Below, piece by piece: positions 43,670 to 55,323 of a stretch of 64,000 nucleotides of DNA (the stretch's first letter is position 1; every line of letters begins with the position of its first letter). The position numbers were made by a program, and so were the translations under genes. Origin of the DNA: Fidelibacterota bacterium. Its GTDB lineage: Bacteria; Pseudomonadota; Alphaproteobacteria; Rhodospirillales; Rhodospirillaceae. The stretch lies in NCBI GenBank assembly GCA_947476275.1, contig CANJPQ010000008.1:62001-126000 (forward strand), read 5' to 3'. The notes under the pieces were generated by a model. It saw only the letters and a program-made list of their open reading frames with translations. It was not told the origin of the DNA and ran no database searches.

Positions 43670-44434
43670 TTAGAGCGCGGCCAACATGCAGGCCACCAAC
43701 GGATGGCGGACCACGTCCTGCTGGCTTAAGCGCACAACTTTGATATCCGCCACGGTCGAAAGGCGGTTGGCGATGTCGGCAAGGCCGGAGACGCCGGGCA
43801 ATAGATCGCTTTGGTCCGGATCGCCGGTGATCACCATGGTCGAATGCCAGCCCAAGCGCGTGAGCAGCATCTTGATCTGACCGTAGGTACAGTTCTGCGC
43901 CTCATCGATCACGACGAAGGCATTGTTGAGCGTGCGACCTCGCATATACGCAATCGGCGCGATCTCGATCGTCCCGTCCGCGAGGGCCGCACGTAGGCGT
44001 TTACCGCCCATGCGATCGGCCAGCGCGTCGTATAACGGGCGCAAATACGGGGACATCTTCTCTTCCATCGTGCCCGGCAGATAGCCAAGCGTTTCCCCGG
44101 CTTCGATCGCCGGGCGCGAGAGAATGATGCGGTCGATGGTGCCCGCCTCCAGGGCCTTCACGGCGCAGGCGATGGCAAGATAGGTCTTGCCGGTACCGGC
44201 CGGGCCGAGGGCGAGGCTGAGTGCGCTGCTTTCTATCGCCTCCATCAGGACGGCTTGGTTCTCGCTGCGCGGTTTGACATGGCGGATGTAGCTCTGGTCA
44301 CGGTTCTCATCGATCGGATCCCAACCGCCTGAGCCTTCGTCTCCGCGGACTGTCGGGAGGGCATGAAGTTGAAAAGCGCTCGATTTGTCGTCGTCTCGGT
44401 ACTGCTTCTTTGACCGGGCTGACTTCTTTCCCAT
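43670..44434 (-). CDS. PhoH family ATPase
   Basis: The 254-residue product is read from the ATG at 44434 (MGKKSARSKKQYRDDD); AGGAG lies 12 bases upstream. The reading frame extends to 44695 but that part looks non-coding. Walker A is GPAGTGKTYLA near residue 75 and Walker B is FVVIDEAQNC near residue 165, with RGRTLNNAF between. PhoH proteins are P-loop ATPases thought to act as RNA helicases or in RNA turnover. This is a stand-alone copy, away from ybeY. Confidence 0.88.
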   Translation of the reverse strand: MGKKSARSKKQYRDDDKSSAFQLHALPTVRGDEGSGGWDPIDENRDQSYIRHVKPRSENQAVLMEAIESSALSLALGPAGTGKTYLAIACAVKALEAGTIDRIILSRPAIEAGETLGYLPGTMEEKMSPYLRPLYDALADRMGGKRLRAALADGTIEIAPIAYMRGRTLNNAFVVIDEAQNCTYGQIKMLLTRLGWHSTMVITGDPDQSDLLPGVSGLADIANRLSTVADIKVVRLSQQDVVRHPLVACMLAAL

Positions 44435-45035
44435 CGGGATATCTCGCTCCTGAAAGCTGATGTCTCGCAACGGCCCGTGCCGACGGGTGCCGGCATGCGG
44501 GTAGTTTTTCCCTTGAGATGCTCCTTGGTCATCCGCGCCTGTGGTTGACGAAAATGCAGTGCCCGGCGCCGGTGGGGGCGCCGTCAGAAATGCGGGTGGG
44601 GTGTTGGTGCCGAAGCCGCGAAGAGGGTCGAAATTAGGCGCTGGGTCCTGGTGGACCGCTGGGGTCGTCTGACCTTGATCGCGCGCTAGCTTCATTGAAC
44701 CTGAGCGGCTGCTACGAAAGAAAGTGTCTCAGACCCGCCGTTGCTTGTCACGTATTTTGTGGAAAGTCATTGAACAGACACAATACCTAGTAACGCCGCT
44801 GAACATGTGGAAAACTGCGGCGTTGCTGGGGATCGAGGCGCGGTTGCCCTGGCGCCAAATGCGTCGATTGCGTGAAATCGGCATTTGCACGCCGGCCTTC
44901 GGTGTCATCGACCCACGCTGTGCACGTTTGCGGGGGGCTGACTTGTCACCTAGGTCTTCGCGTATACAATGACCGCTGGCAGAAATTTTTTTGCGCCGTT
45001 TCGCGGACGCGCGGCGGCTAACGGAGGCGATCCCC
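44435..45035. other. Intergenic region, no gene recognised
   Basis: About 600 bases separate the divergent PhoH gene and the [2Fe-2S] subunit. The extended PhoH frame (44435-44695) and ORFs at 44724-44972 do not look like proteins. The ribosome site GGAGG for the next gene is at 45023-45027. No clear promoter. Confidence 0.5.
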
Positions 45036-45491
45036 ATGGCCATCACCCTCAAAGTGAACGGCGTCGATAAGACCGTCGATGTCGACCCGGAAACCCCGCT
45101 TCTGTGGGTGTTGCGCGATAGCTTGGGCCTGACCGGTACCAAGTTCGGCTGCGGCATCGCCGCGTGTGGCGCTTGCACAGTGCATATCGACGGCGTGGCG
45201 GAGCGGTCGTGCTCGATCCCGCTGCAATATGCCGCCGGTCGCAACATCACCACCATCGAAGGTCTCTCGACCGACCGCAGCCATCCGGTTCAGAAGGCCT
45301 GGATCGCCGAGGACGTGCCGCAGTGCGGCTACTGTCAATCCGGCATGATCATGGCCACCGTCGCGATGCTGAAGGAAATCCCGAAGCCGACGGACGACGA
45401 TATCAACACCCACATCACAAACATCTGCCGCTGCGGCACTTACAATCGCATCCGCAAAGCGATCAAGCGCGCCGCCGACACCGCCGCCTAG
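45036..45491 (+). CDS. [2Fe-2S] small subunit of a molybdenum hydroxylase
   Basis: The 151-residue protein is read from the ATG eight bases after GGAGG. An N-terminal plant-ferredoxin cluster ([16 protein letters not shown]) and a C-terminal four-helix cluster ([20 protein letters not shown]) give the two [2Fe-2S] sites of xanthine-oxidase-family small subunits. It most resembles the IorA/aldehyde dehydrogenase type. It should shuttle electrons from a molybdopterin large subunit, but none is found in the window; the following genes are all maturation factors. Confidence 0.9.
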   Translation: MAITLKVNGVDKTVDVDPETPLLWVLRDSLGLTGTKFGCGIAACGACTVHIDGVAERSCSIPLQYAAGRNITTIEGLSTDRSHPVQKAWIAEDVPQCGYCQSGMIMATVAMLKEIPKPTDDDINTHITNICRCGTYNRIRKAIKRAADTAA

Positions 45492-45566
45492 GTCTTCAGG
45501 CTTCATCGAGCGACGACGCGCCGGCCTTTTCAAGCTGGCGCGTTTCGTTTTTAGGGATAGGCCGTT

Positions 45567-46451
45567 GTGACTGCTGTGCCGTCTTCCATCGAAGGTACCG
45601 TGACGTTGCTCGCCGGTGGCGGCTACGTGGCCGACCGGGCGCTGGCGACGTCGGTCTTTCTCGCGATGACGCTGAGGCGGCCTCTGCTGCTGGAGGGCGA
45701 GGCGGGGGTCGGCAAGACCGAGATCGCCAAGACGCTTGCCGCCACCCTCGGCCGCGATCTGGTGCGCCTCCAATGCTACGAAGGTCTTGACGTCGCTTCC
45801 GCGGTCTATGAGTGGAACTATCCGCGCCAGATGATGGCGATCCGATTGGCCGAGGCGGCCGGCGACAAGGCCGTCGCTGCGGACATCTATAGCCCTGCCT
45901 TCCTGATCAAGCGGCCGTTGCTGCAGGCCCTTGAGCCGCACGCCAATGGCGCTCCGATCCTGCTGATCGACGAACTCGACCGGACCGACGAGCCGTTCGA
46001 GGCGTTCCTTCTGGAGATACTGTCCGACTATCAGATTACGATCCCGGAGTTGGGCACGGTAAAGGCCGCCGAACCGCCGCTCGTGATCATTACCTCCAAC
46101 CGCACGCGCGAAATCCACGACGCGTTGAAACGGCGCTGTCTCTATCACTGGGTCGACTACCCCAGCGCCGAGCGCGAGCGGCAGATCCTGAAGTCCCGTG
46201 TGCCTGCGGCCGCCGACAGCTTGCGCGACCAAGTCGTCGCCTTCGTGCAGACCCTGCGCGGCATGGAATTGTTCAAGCCGCCCGGCATCGCCGAATCCAT
46301 CGACTGGGCGCAAGCCCTGATCGCCTTGGACGCCGCCGAACTCGATCGCGGCGCGCTCGAGAGCACGCTTGGCGTCGTGCTCAAGTATCAGGACGACATC
46401 GCCCGCGTGCGCACGGAGATCGCCGCAGGCTCTCTGCTCAAGACGGCATGA
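45567..46451 (+). CDS. MoxR-type AAA+ ATPase (CoxD-like)
   Basis: The 294-residue protein uses a GTG start. Walker A is GEAGVGKTEIAKTLA near residue 45 and Walker B is ILLIDELDRTDE near residue 130; the sensor segment is VIITSNRTREIHDALKRRC. MoxR ATPases work with a VWA protein to mature enzymes; the CoxD type inserts sulfur/copper or cofactor into molybdenum hydroxylases. The CoxE-like gene overlaps its stop by four bases, so the pair is coupled. Confidence 0.9.
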   Translation: MTAVPSSIEGTVTLLAGGGYVADRALATSVFLAMTLRRPLLLEGEAGVGKTEIAKTLAATLGRDLVRLQCYEGLDVASAVYEWNYPRQMMAIRLAEAAGDKAVAADIYSPAFLIKRPLLQALEPHANGAPILLIDELDRTDEPFEAFLLEILSDYQITIPELGTVKAAEPPLVIITSNRTREIHDALKRRCLYHWVDYPSAERERQILKSRVPAAADSLRDQVVAFVQTLRGMELFKPPGIAESIDWAQALIALDAAELDRGALESTLGVVLKYQDDIARVRTEIAAGSLLKTA

Positions 46452-47614
46452 GCGGCGCGGTCACAAGCGGATTCTTGGCGTTCAATGTCATGCGCTTCGC
46501 CCGGTTGCTGCGCCGGGCCGGGCTCGCCATCGGGACCGGGCAGATCATGACAGCTCTGGAAGCGCTTCAAGTCATCGACATCGGCCGCCGCGAGGATGTC
46601 TATTGGGCGCTGCATGCGACCTTGGTGGATCGTCATTCCCAGAGCGAAATGTTCCGCATGGCGTTCGAGCGCTTCTGGCGCACCGCTTCATCCGCCGACT
46701 CGCTCGCGGAGAAGAAGCCGGCACTTCAGCTTGTGCAGCCTGAAGCGACAATGGCGCCGCGGCGCTTGGACGATGCTTTCGGCACCACTGCGTCTTCCGA
46801 GATCGAGACCAGCGAAGAGACGCAAGGTGCCAGTTGGTCCGGGGCGGAGATTCTCCGGCGGCGGGATTTCGAGACGATGACCGCGGCGGAACTCGCCGAA
46901 GCACGTCACCTCATGCGCATGCTCCGCTTGCCGATCCCCGTCGCGCCGACACGCCGGTTCCGTCCTGCGCCATCCGGTGAACGCATCGACATGCGCGCCA
47001 CGCTGCGCGCGATGGTGCGCACCGGCGCCATCGACCTGCGCCATCGCCGCCGCGTGTTCAAACACCCGCCGCTGGTCGTGCTCTGCGACATCTCCGGCTC
47101 CATGGGCGTCTACGCCCGCATGTTGCTGCACTTCCTGCACGCCATCACCAATGATCGCGACCGCGTGCACACGTTTTTGTTCGGCACGCGTCTGACGAAC
47201 GTCACGCGCGAAATGACGCATCGCGATCCTGACGAAGCCATCGCGCGGGTGACCCGGGCGGCGGAGGATTGGTCCGGCGGCACCCGCATCGGCCAGGTGC
47301 TGCATACGTTCAATCGGCTGTGGTCGCGCCGCGTGTTGGGGCAGGGGGCGACGCTGCTGCTGATTACCGACGGCCTGGATCGCGACGGCGGCGCCGGCTT
47401 ACCCGAGGAGATGGAACGTCTCCACCGGTCCTGTCGCCGCCTGATCTGGCTCAATCCCCTGTTGCGTTTCGACGCGTTCGAGCCCAAATCGGCAGGGATC
47501 CGCGCCATGCTGCCCTACGTGGACGACTTCCGTCCGGTCCACTCTCTCGACAGCTTGGCGCAGTTGGTCGCGGCGCTGAAGGCGCCACCGAACCGCATGC
47601 AGCGCGCCGCGTAA
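46448..47614 (+). CDS. VWA-containing CoxE-like protein
   Basis: The 388-residue protein starts at the ATG overlapping the MoxR stop. After a helical N-terminus it has the CoxE-type VWA domain, with the metal-site DISGSMGVYARMLLHFL near residue 215 and the family's YTHRDP-like stretch (MTHRDPDEAIARV). It partners the upstream MoxR ATPase in activating a molybdenum hydroxylase. The XdhC-like gene follows after 20 bases. Confidence 0.88.
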   Translation: MSGAVTSGFLAFNVMRFARLLRRAGLAIGTGQIMTALEALQVIDIGRREDVYWALHATLVDRHSQSEMFRMAFERFWRTASSADSLAEKKPALQLVQPEATMAPRRLDDAFGTTASSEIETSEETQGASWSGAEILRRRDFETMTAAELAEARHLMRMLRLPIPVAPTRRFRPAPSGERIDMRATLRAMVRTGAIDLRHRRRVFKHPPLVVLCDISGSMGVYARMLLHFLHAITNDRDRVHTFLFGTRLTNVTREMTHRDPDEAIARVTRAAEDWSGGTRIGQVLHTFNRLWSRRVLGQGATLLLITDGLDRDGGAGLPEEMERLHRSCRRLIWLNPLLRFDAFEPKSAGIRAMLPYVDDFRPVHSLDSLAQLVAALKAPPNRMQRAA

Positions 47615-47634
47615 GCCCAGGGAAGAATGAAGTC

Positions 47635-47954
47635 ATGGCCATCGCCCCCGACCCCCTCGCACAAATCGAACGCTGGCAGGCCGACGGCCGCAAGACGGCG
47701 CTCGCCACGGTCGTGACCACCTGGGGCTCGAGCCCGCGCCCCGTCGGCAGTCATTTAGCCGTCGCGGACACGGGCGATTTCACCGGTTCAGTCTCGGGCG
47801 GATGCATCGAAGGCGCGGTCGTCGCCGCCGCGCAGGAAGCCATCGCGACCGGTAAATCCAAGCTGCTCGATTTCGGCGTCACGAACGAAATGGCCTGGGA
47901 AGTCGGTCTCGCCTGCGGCGGACGAATCCAAGTGCTGGTGGAGCCTGTCACCAT

Positions 47955-47958
<4 letters not shown>
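47635..47958 (+). CDS. XdhC/CoxI N-terminal domain protein
   Basis: The 107-residue protein has the CoxI pattern TALATVVTTWGSSPRPVGSHLAV and SVSGGCIEGAVV, with a second Cys in GLACGGRIQVLVEP. XdhC-type proteins bind molybdenum cofactor, deliver it to apo-hydroxylases and help sulfurate it. In many genomes this domain is fused to the Rossmann domain now encoded by the next gene; here they are split, with ATG overlapping TGA. Confidence 0.88.
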
Positions 47959-48646
<688 letters not shown>

Positions 48647-48647
<1 letters not shown>

Positions 48648-50269
48648 TGAAGTTCGGCGCCTTTCCGCTTGCGCAAGCCGAGGGCGTGCTTCTCGCGCAC
48701 ACGTTCCGTCACGGCAAAACCACGCTCAAGAAGGGTCACATGCTCACGGCCGCCGACCTCGCGCTATTTCGGGAGGCAGGCGTCTCCGAAGTCACCGGGG
48801 CGCGGCTCGATCCGGGCGACGTGACCGAGGATGCTGCGGCTCATCGTATCGCCGCGCGGTTGGTGGGGTCTCATGTGCGCCTCAGCGCGGCACACACGGG
48901 CCGCTGCAATGTGGAGGCCGACGCGGACGGCGTCGTGCTTGTAGATGCGGCCGCGATCACCGCGGCCAATATTGCCGATGAGTCTGTCACCATCGCCACG
49001 CTGCCGGACAAGGCGGCTGTGCGCAAAGGGCAGATTGTCGCCACGGTGAAGATCATTCCGTTCGCGGTCTCGTCTCAGGTGCTGACCTTGGTGGAAGGTG
49101 CGCTCGGCACGCCGGCGCTTGCGGTGAAAGTCTTTCATCCGCGTCGCTTTGCGCTGATCTCCACCATGCTGCCGACCGTGAAGCCGTCGGTCATCGCCAA
49201 CACCGAAGATCTCACCGCGCAGCGCGTCGCGGCCTGCGGCGGCACCATGTCTGCCCCAACGCGCTGCGACCACACCGCTGCCGCCGTCGCGGAGCAAATC
49301 AATCGTGCGCGCGCCGACAAGGTCGATATCATCCTCATTGCCGCAGCGTCCGCCACCGTGGATCGCGACGACAACGTGCCCGCGGGCGTGGTCGCGGCCG
49401 GCGGGACCATCGAGCACTTCGGCATGCCGGTCGACCCCGGCAATCTTCTGGTGCTCGCACATGTGGGCGACACGCCGGTTCTCGTGCTCCCGGGCTGTGC
49501 CCGCTCGCCCAAGCTCAACGGTTTCGATTGGGTGCTGCAGCGCTTGGCGGCAGGTGTGCCCGTGCGTCGCGCAGACATCATGGCCATGGGCGTCGGCGGC
49601 CTTCTGGTCGACACCCCGGCGCGGCCTCTCCCGCGGGAAAGTGCGGTCAAACCGTTCCCGCCTGAGAAACCGAATGTCGCTGCCATCGTGCTCGCCGCGG
49701 GCCAGTCGCGGCGTATGGGCGGCGACAACAAACTTACGCGCGCGCTCGATGGCACTGCGCTGATCCGTCGCACGGTCGAGACCGTGCTCGCTGCCTCCGC
49801 CCGTCCCGTCATCGTCGTGACTGGCCATCAGTCGGCCGATGTCCGCGCGCTCCTCGACGGCCTGCCGGTGACCTTCGTGCACAATCCGCGCTATGCGGAG
49901 GGATTGTCCACCTCCCTCAAGGCCGGCCTCGATGCCATCACGGCGGATGCGGACGGGGCCTTGATCTGCCTGGGCGATATGCCCGCCGTCTCGACCGCCC
50001 ACCTCGATGCCCTGATCGCCGGCTTCGATCCGGCGCACGGAAAATGCATCGGCGTTCCCACTCACGAGCGCAAACGCGGAAATCCGACGCTCTGGTCGCG
50101 ATTGCTATTCGACGACATGCGCGAGGTCGCTGGAGATGTGGGTGCGCGCCACCTGATCGGCGCCAATGAGTCCCTTGTCTACGAAGTGGAATTTGGAGAC
50201 ACTGGCGTGCTCACTGATCTAGATACGCCGGCGCAATGGTCGGACTATCTGTCACGCAAGACGCCATAG
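48647..50269 (+). CDS. Fused molybdopterin-binding/MobA-like nucleotidyltransferase
   Basis: The 540-residue protein has an N-terminal MoeA/MoaB-type molybdopterin-binding half (ATVKIIPFAVSSQVL, IILIAAASATVDRDDNVP, LVLPGCARSPKLNGFDWVL) to about residue 340. A MobA/MocA-like half follows with the signature AAIVLAAGQSRRMGGDNKL and CLGDMPAVS. Such fusions are common in this class and make the dinucleotide (MCD) form of the molybdenum cofactor used by xanthine-oxidase-family enzymes. The start is coupled to the CoxF-like gene, so the whole run from 45567 is one maturation operon. Confidence 0.88.
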
Positions 50270-50347
50270 CCCGGCATCGTTCGTTCCTGGCTTTTTGGCG
50301 CAACCGTTGAATCGCCGGCGCGTCCGTCTCTTTTCGGGGAGGGAACG

Positions 50348-51394
50348 ATGCCAGATGCTGGAGGCGCCGACCAAGGGGACACCACCCCCGGCGCGAATAC
50401 GCACACGACCGATGTCGTGATCATTGGCGCTGGCCCCGTGGGACTGTTCGCGGTGTTCGAACTTGGCCTGCTCGGCCTTTCGGCCCACGTCATCGACATC
50501 CTCGACCGACCCGGCGGCCAATGCGCCGAGTTGTATCCGGAAAAAATCATTCTCGACATCCCGAGCCGCACGAAGGTCACCGGGCAGCAACTCACGAACG
50601 ACTTGATGGAGCAAATCGCCCCGTTCAAGCCCACCTTTCATTTCCAGGAAATGGGCACGAGCCTCGTCAAACTCGACAGCGGCCGCTGGCGGCTCACGAC
50701 CGACATGGGCACGGTGATCGACGCGGCTGCGGTGGTGATCTCCGGCGGCGGCGGGTCCTTCACGCCGAAGAAGCCGAAGATTGAGCGCCTCGACGAGTTC
50801 GAGGGTAAGTCGCTGTTCTACGCGGTGCGCAAGAAGGATCACTTCAAGGGCAAGAACGTGCTGATCGCGGGCGGCGGCGATTCCGCGCTCGATTGGACCG
50901 TCAATCTGCAGGACGTCGTTTCGGCGGTCACGCTTGTCCATCGGCGCGACGACTTCCGCGGCATGCAGGCCACGGTCGACCAGATGCGTGCCCTGGTGAA
51001 CCAGGGCAAAGTGAATCTACAAATCGCCGACATCGTGCGCATCAACGGCGAGAATGGGCAGATCAAGTCGGTCACGCTGAAGAGTACCGCGAAGGGCGAG
51101 TACGACGTGCCCTGCGATACTATGCTGCCATTCTACGGGCTCACCATGAAACTCGGGCCCATCGCCGATTGGGGCATCCAACTCGACGAACACGAGCGCA
51201 TTCCGGTGTCCACGGCCACATTTGAAACCGCCGTGCCGGGCATCTTCTGCATCGGCGACATGTGCGCGTATCCGGGCAAGCTGAAGCTGATCCTGTCCGG
51301 CTTCCATGAGGCCGCGCTCATGGCGCACGGCTGCTTTCACTATGCCCGCCCGAATCAAAAGCTGAAGTTCGAGCACACGACGAGCCGGAGTTAA
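50348..51394 (+). CDS. Ferredoxin-NADP+ reductase (thioredoxin-reductase-like)
   Basis: The 348-residue protein starts after GGGAGGGA. FAD motif VVIIGAGPVGLFAVFELGLLG lies near residue 28, the NADPH motif LIAGGGDSALDWTVNL near residue 175, and the late FAD motif CIGDMCAYPGKLKLILSGFHEAA near residue 300. There is no CxxC redox pair, which separates it from thioredoxin reductase and matches TrxR-like ferredoxin-NADP+ reductases. It should move electrons between NADPH and ferredoxin; a [2Fe-2S] ferredoxin is encoded two genes downstream. Confidence 0.88.
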   Translation: MPDAGGADQGDTTPGANTHTTDVVIIGAGPVGLFAVFELGLLGLSAHVIDILDRPGGQCAELYPEKIILDIPSRTKVTGQQLTNDLMEQIAPFKPTFHFQEMGTSLVKLDSGRWRLTTDMGTVIDAAAVVISGGGGSFTPKKPKIERLDEFEGKSLFYAVRKKDHFKGKNVLIAGGGDSALDWTVNLQDVVSAVTLVHRRDDFRGMQATVDQMRALVNQGKVNLQIADIVRINGENGQIKSVTLKSTAKGEYDVPCDTMLPFYGLTMKLGPIADWGIQLDEHERIPVSTATFETAVPGIFCIGDMCAYPGKLKLILSGFHEAALMAHGCFHYARPNQKLKFEHTTSRS

Positions 51395-51607
51395 GGGCAG
51401 GGCTTTCATTGATCGCCCATCGCGCGCGATCCGGGGTCCAGGCTGATGGAACGCCTGCGCTCGCAACCCGGGATCCCAGCTCACGCTTCACTTGGCCGGC
51501 AGCCTGTATATGAGACGCAGCGCACGCTGGGACCTTCGCGCCCCGCGCGGCGTTGGTACAAGACCAGTCCGCAGTTTACGTGCGTGGACGTGCAAGGAGT
51601 TACACCC

Positions 51608-51949
51608 ATGTTCAGAGTCTTTATCTCCGGTATTGCGCTGTGCGCGCTGATGGCCGGAACCGTCGTCGCGCAAGTCAGTCGCACCGAATCTACGACCACC
51701 GTCGAAAATCCGATGACTCCGGACGCGACCGTGTCGAAGTCCGTGAAGCAGGAGACGTACAGCAGCGACGGCAGCGAGACCCGCAGCAGCAAGAACGTCA
51801 CCCGCAGCGCCGGCGGCGTCAGCGCCCAGTCCCGCTCGAAGACCATCGCGCCCGATGGCTCCGAAGTGATGAAGGAGCACGAACAGACCGTCTCTCCCGA
51901 CGGCTCGTCTTCCACGACCACCCGCACGACCGAGAAATCGGGCCGATAA
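51608..51949 (+). CDS. Exported Ser/Thr-rich hypothetical protein
   Basis: The 113-residue protein uses the ATG eight bases after AAGGAG; the longer frame from 51446 lacks support. A signal peptide (VFISGIALCALMAGTVVA) precedes a low-complexity Ser/Thr/Lys-rich body with three DGS units (SSDGSETRS, APDGSEVMK, SPDGSSSTT) spaced 28 and 18 residues apart. I do not recognise it; it may be a cell-surface or periplasmic stress protein. A strong hairpin follows. Confidence 0.7.
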   Translation: MFRVFISGIALCALMAGTVVAQVSRTESTTTVENPMTPDATVSKSVKQETYSSDGSETRSSKNVTRSAGGVSAQSRSKTIAPDGSEVMKEHEQTVSPDGSSSTTTRTTEKSGR

Positions 51950-51957
51950 AGCGCGCC

Positions 51958-51986
51958 CCCCACCCCCTGGCAGCCAGGGGGTGGGG
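51958..51986 (+). terminator. Strong hairpin after the Ser/Thr-rich gene
   Basis: A 13-base stem (CCCCACCCCCTGG at 51958-51970 with CCAGGGGGTGGGG at 51974-51986) with a CAG loop lies eight bases after the stop. There is no T-run, so it may be a Rho-aided terminator or a stabilising 3' end. Confidence 0.6.
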
Positions 51987-52048
51987 TCGCGCCGCTGTCT
52001 CACCCGAGGGTGACAGTAAGTGCCTGGGGCGCTATAAGCCCGCCCACC

Positions 52049-52369
52049 ATGAAGATCCTCGTAAAATTGCCGGATGGCAGCCTGCGTGAGGCGGTCGGGA
52101 CCCCCGGCCCATCCGTGATGCAGTTCCTGCGCGATGCTGGGATTCCCATCACCGCGGCCTGTGGCGGCGCCATGGCCTGCGCCACCTGCCATGTGGACGT
52201 GGCACCCGAATGGCGCGCGAAGGTTGGCCCCGCGGGGGATGAGGAATCCGATCTGCTGGACGGATCCGACTACCGCACGGAAGGCTCGCGCTTGTCCTGC
52301 CAGATCACGGCCACGGCCGCGCTCGACGGCCTGACCGTGGAACTTCAGCTCGATGCGATCGAGGGCTAG
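52049..52369 (+). CDS. [2Fe-2S] ferredoxin (adrenodoxin type)
   Basis: The 106-residue protein is read from the ATG at 52049. ACGGAMACATCHVDV gives the C-x5-C-x2-C part of the cluster site and RLSCQITAT the fourth Cys, the spacing typical of adrenodoxin-like ferredoxins. It carries one electron at a time, for hydroxylases or iron-sulfur assembly. prfC begins three bases after its stop. Confidence 0.88.
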   Translation: MKILVKLPDGSLREAVGTPGPSVMQFLRDAGIPITAACGGAMACATCHVDVAPEWRAKVGPAGDEESDLLDGSDYRTEGSRLSCQITATAALDGLTVELQLDAIEG

Positions 52370-52372
52370 CCG

Positions 52373-53959
<1,587 letters not shown>

Positions 53960-53970
53960 GAGAGGCAACT

Positions 53971-54315
53971 ATGAGCATTCAGCGTTTCGACACCAATGCG
54001 CGCATGAGCCAGATGGTGACCCACGGCGACACCGTGTACCTCGCCGGTCAGGTCGCCGATAAGCCGTCGGACGTGCAGGGCCAAACCGCCGCCGTTCTGA
54101 AGCAGATCGATGACCTGCTGGAACGTGCCGGATCGGACAAGACCAAGATTTTGAGTGCGACCATCTACCTCGCCGACATCCGCACCTTCGGTGAGATGAA
54201 CAAGGCGTGGGAAGCCTGGGTCGCCAAGGGCCAAGGCCCCGCCCGCGCCACCGTCGAGGCGAAGCTCGCCGGCCCGGAATACCTGGTCGAGATCGCCGTC
54301 ATCGCGGCGAAGTAA
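53971..54315 (+). CDS. RidA/YjgF family protein
   Basis: The 114-residue protein has AGGAGAGG upstream of its ATG. It has the trimeric RidA pattern: VYLAGQVADKPSDVQGQTAAVLKQIDDLLERAG, TIYLADIRTFGEMNKAWEAWV, and PARATVEAKLAGPEYLVEI with the imine-binding Arg. It probably hydrolyses reactive enamines such as 2-aminoacrylate; several family members differ. It follows prfC by 11 bases and is convergent with egtD, one base apart. Confidence 0.9.
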   Translation: MSIQRFDTNARMSQMVTHGDTVYLAGQVADKPSDVQGQTAAVLKQIDDLLERAGSDKTKILSATIYLADIRTFGEMNKAWEAWVAKGQGPARATVEAKLAGPEYLVEIAVIAAK

Positions 54316-55323
54316 TTACCGCGGTACGCTGAGGAAGTGGATGCTGAACAACCGGTCGGCATCCACCCAGCAGCGCACCGGACGCAATCCGGCGCGCTTG
54401 GCCAGCGCCTGGAAATCCTCGACGTCGTATTTGTGCGAATTCTCGCTGTGGATGGTCTCGCCCGCGGCAAAGCGGAAAGTGCGCCCGTTAATGCGCACCT
54501 CCTGATCTATCGCGCTGCGCAAGTGCATCTCGACACGTCCGGCGGCGGCATTGTAGTGGGCCGCGTGTTCGAATGACGTCATGTCGAACGTGCCGTCCAG
54601 TTCGCGATTGATGCGCGACAGCAGGTTCATGTTGAACGCCGCGGTGATGCCCGCCGTATCGTTATAGGCGGCGTGTAGGATCTCCGGCTCCTTCTTCAAA
54701 TCCACGCCGATCAGGAGATGCCCGCCGGGACGCAGTACCGTAGCGGCATGGCGAAGGAACGCTTCCGCTTCCACATGGCTCAAGTTGCCGATCGTCGAGC
54801 CGGGGAAGAACCCGAGCCGCGCGCCGCGGCCCGGCAGGGTCGGAACCCGGAATGGTTTGGTGAAGTCCGCGCACACCGCGATCACGGGTAGGTCGGGATT
54901 ATCCTGGGCCAGGCCTTGCGTGGCGTGGATCAGGTACTCGCGGGAGATATCTACGCCGACATAGGACGCGGGCGTGTCGAGTGCTTGAATCAGCAAACGC
55001 ACCTTCGCGCTCGCGCCGCTGCCGAATTCGATCAATTGCGCGCCGCGCCCGGCGAGTTGCGCCACTTCCGGCGCGCGCGCCTTCAACAGTGCTATCTCGG
55101 TGCGCGTGAGGTAGTACTCCGGCAACCGGCAAATGGCGTCGAACAGCTCCGAGCCATGGCGGTCGTAAAAATACTTGGCCGGGATCGCCTTCTGCGGAGC
55201 GGATAGCCCGGTCAGCACATCCGCCAGGAACGCCTCGCGACCCGGCGCGTCCGCATGATTGTCGATCACGCGCAGATTGAAGGGTGAGCGCGCAACGGGA
55301 ATTTCGGCAACAAACTGTTTCAT
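54316..55323 (-). CDS. egtD: L-histidine N-alpha-methyltransferase
   Basis: The 335-residue product is read from the ATG that overlaps the egtB stop (55320-55323). The SAM site LIEFGSGASAKVRLLI is near residue 85, and GFFPGSTIGNLSHVEAEAFL and NRELDGTFDM are EgtD hallmarks. EgtD trimethylates histidine to hercynine, the first step of ergothioneine synthesis. It is coupled to egtB by a four-base overlap. The longer frame to 55425 is rejected. No egtA or egtC lies nearby. Confidence 0.92.
   Translation of the reverse strand: MKQFVAEIPVARSPFNLRVIDNHADAPGREAFLADVLTGLSAPQKAIPAKYFYDRHGSELFDAICRLPEYYLTRTEIALLKARAPEVAQLAGRGAQLIEFGSGASAKVRLLIQALDTPASYVGVDISREYLIHATQGLAQDNPDLPVIAVCADFTKPFRVPTLPGRGARLGFFPGSTIGNLSHVEAEAFLRHAATVLRPGGHLLIGVDLKKEPEILHAAYNDTAGITAAFNMNLLSRINRELDGTFDMTSFEHAAHYNAAAGRVEMHLRSAIDQEVRINGRTFRFAAGETIHSENSHKYDVEDFQALAKRAGLRPVRCWVDADRLFSIHFLSVPR

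Noticed and set aside
44435-44695. N-terminal extension of the PhoH protein
   Set aside because: The extra 87 residues are Pro/Thr-rich with no PhoH similarity; start at 44434 has a lysine-rich, typical beginning.
48764-50065. 433-residue ORF on the minus strand
   Set aside because: Antisense to the molybdopterin-binding/MobA fusion; low-complexity Arg/His/Gly product.
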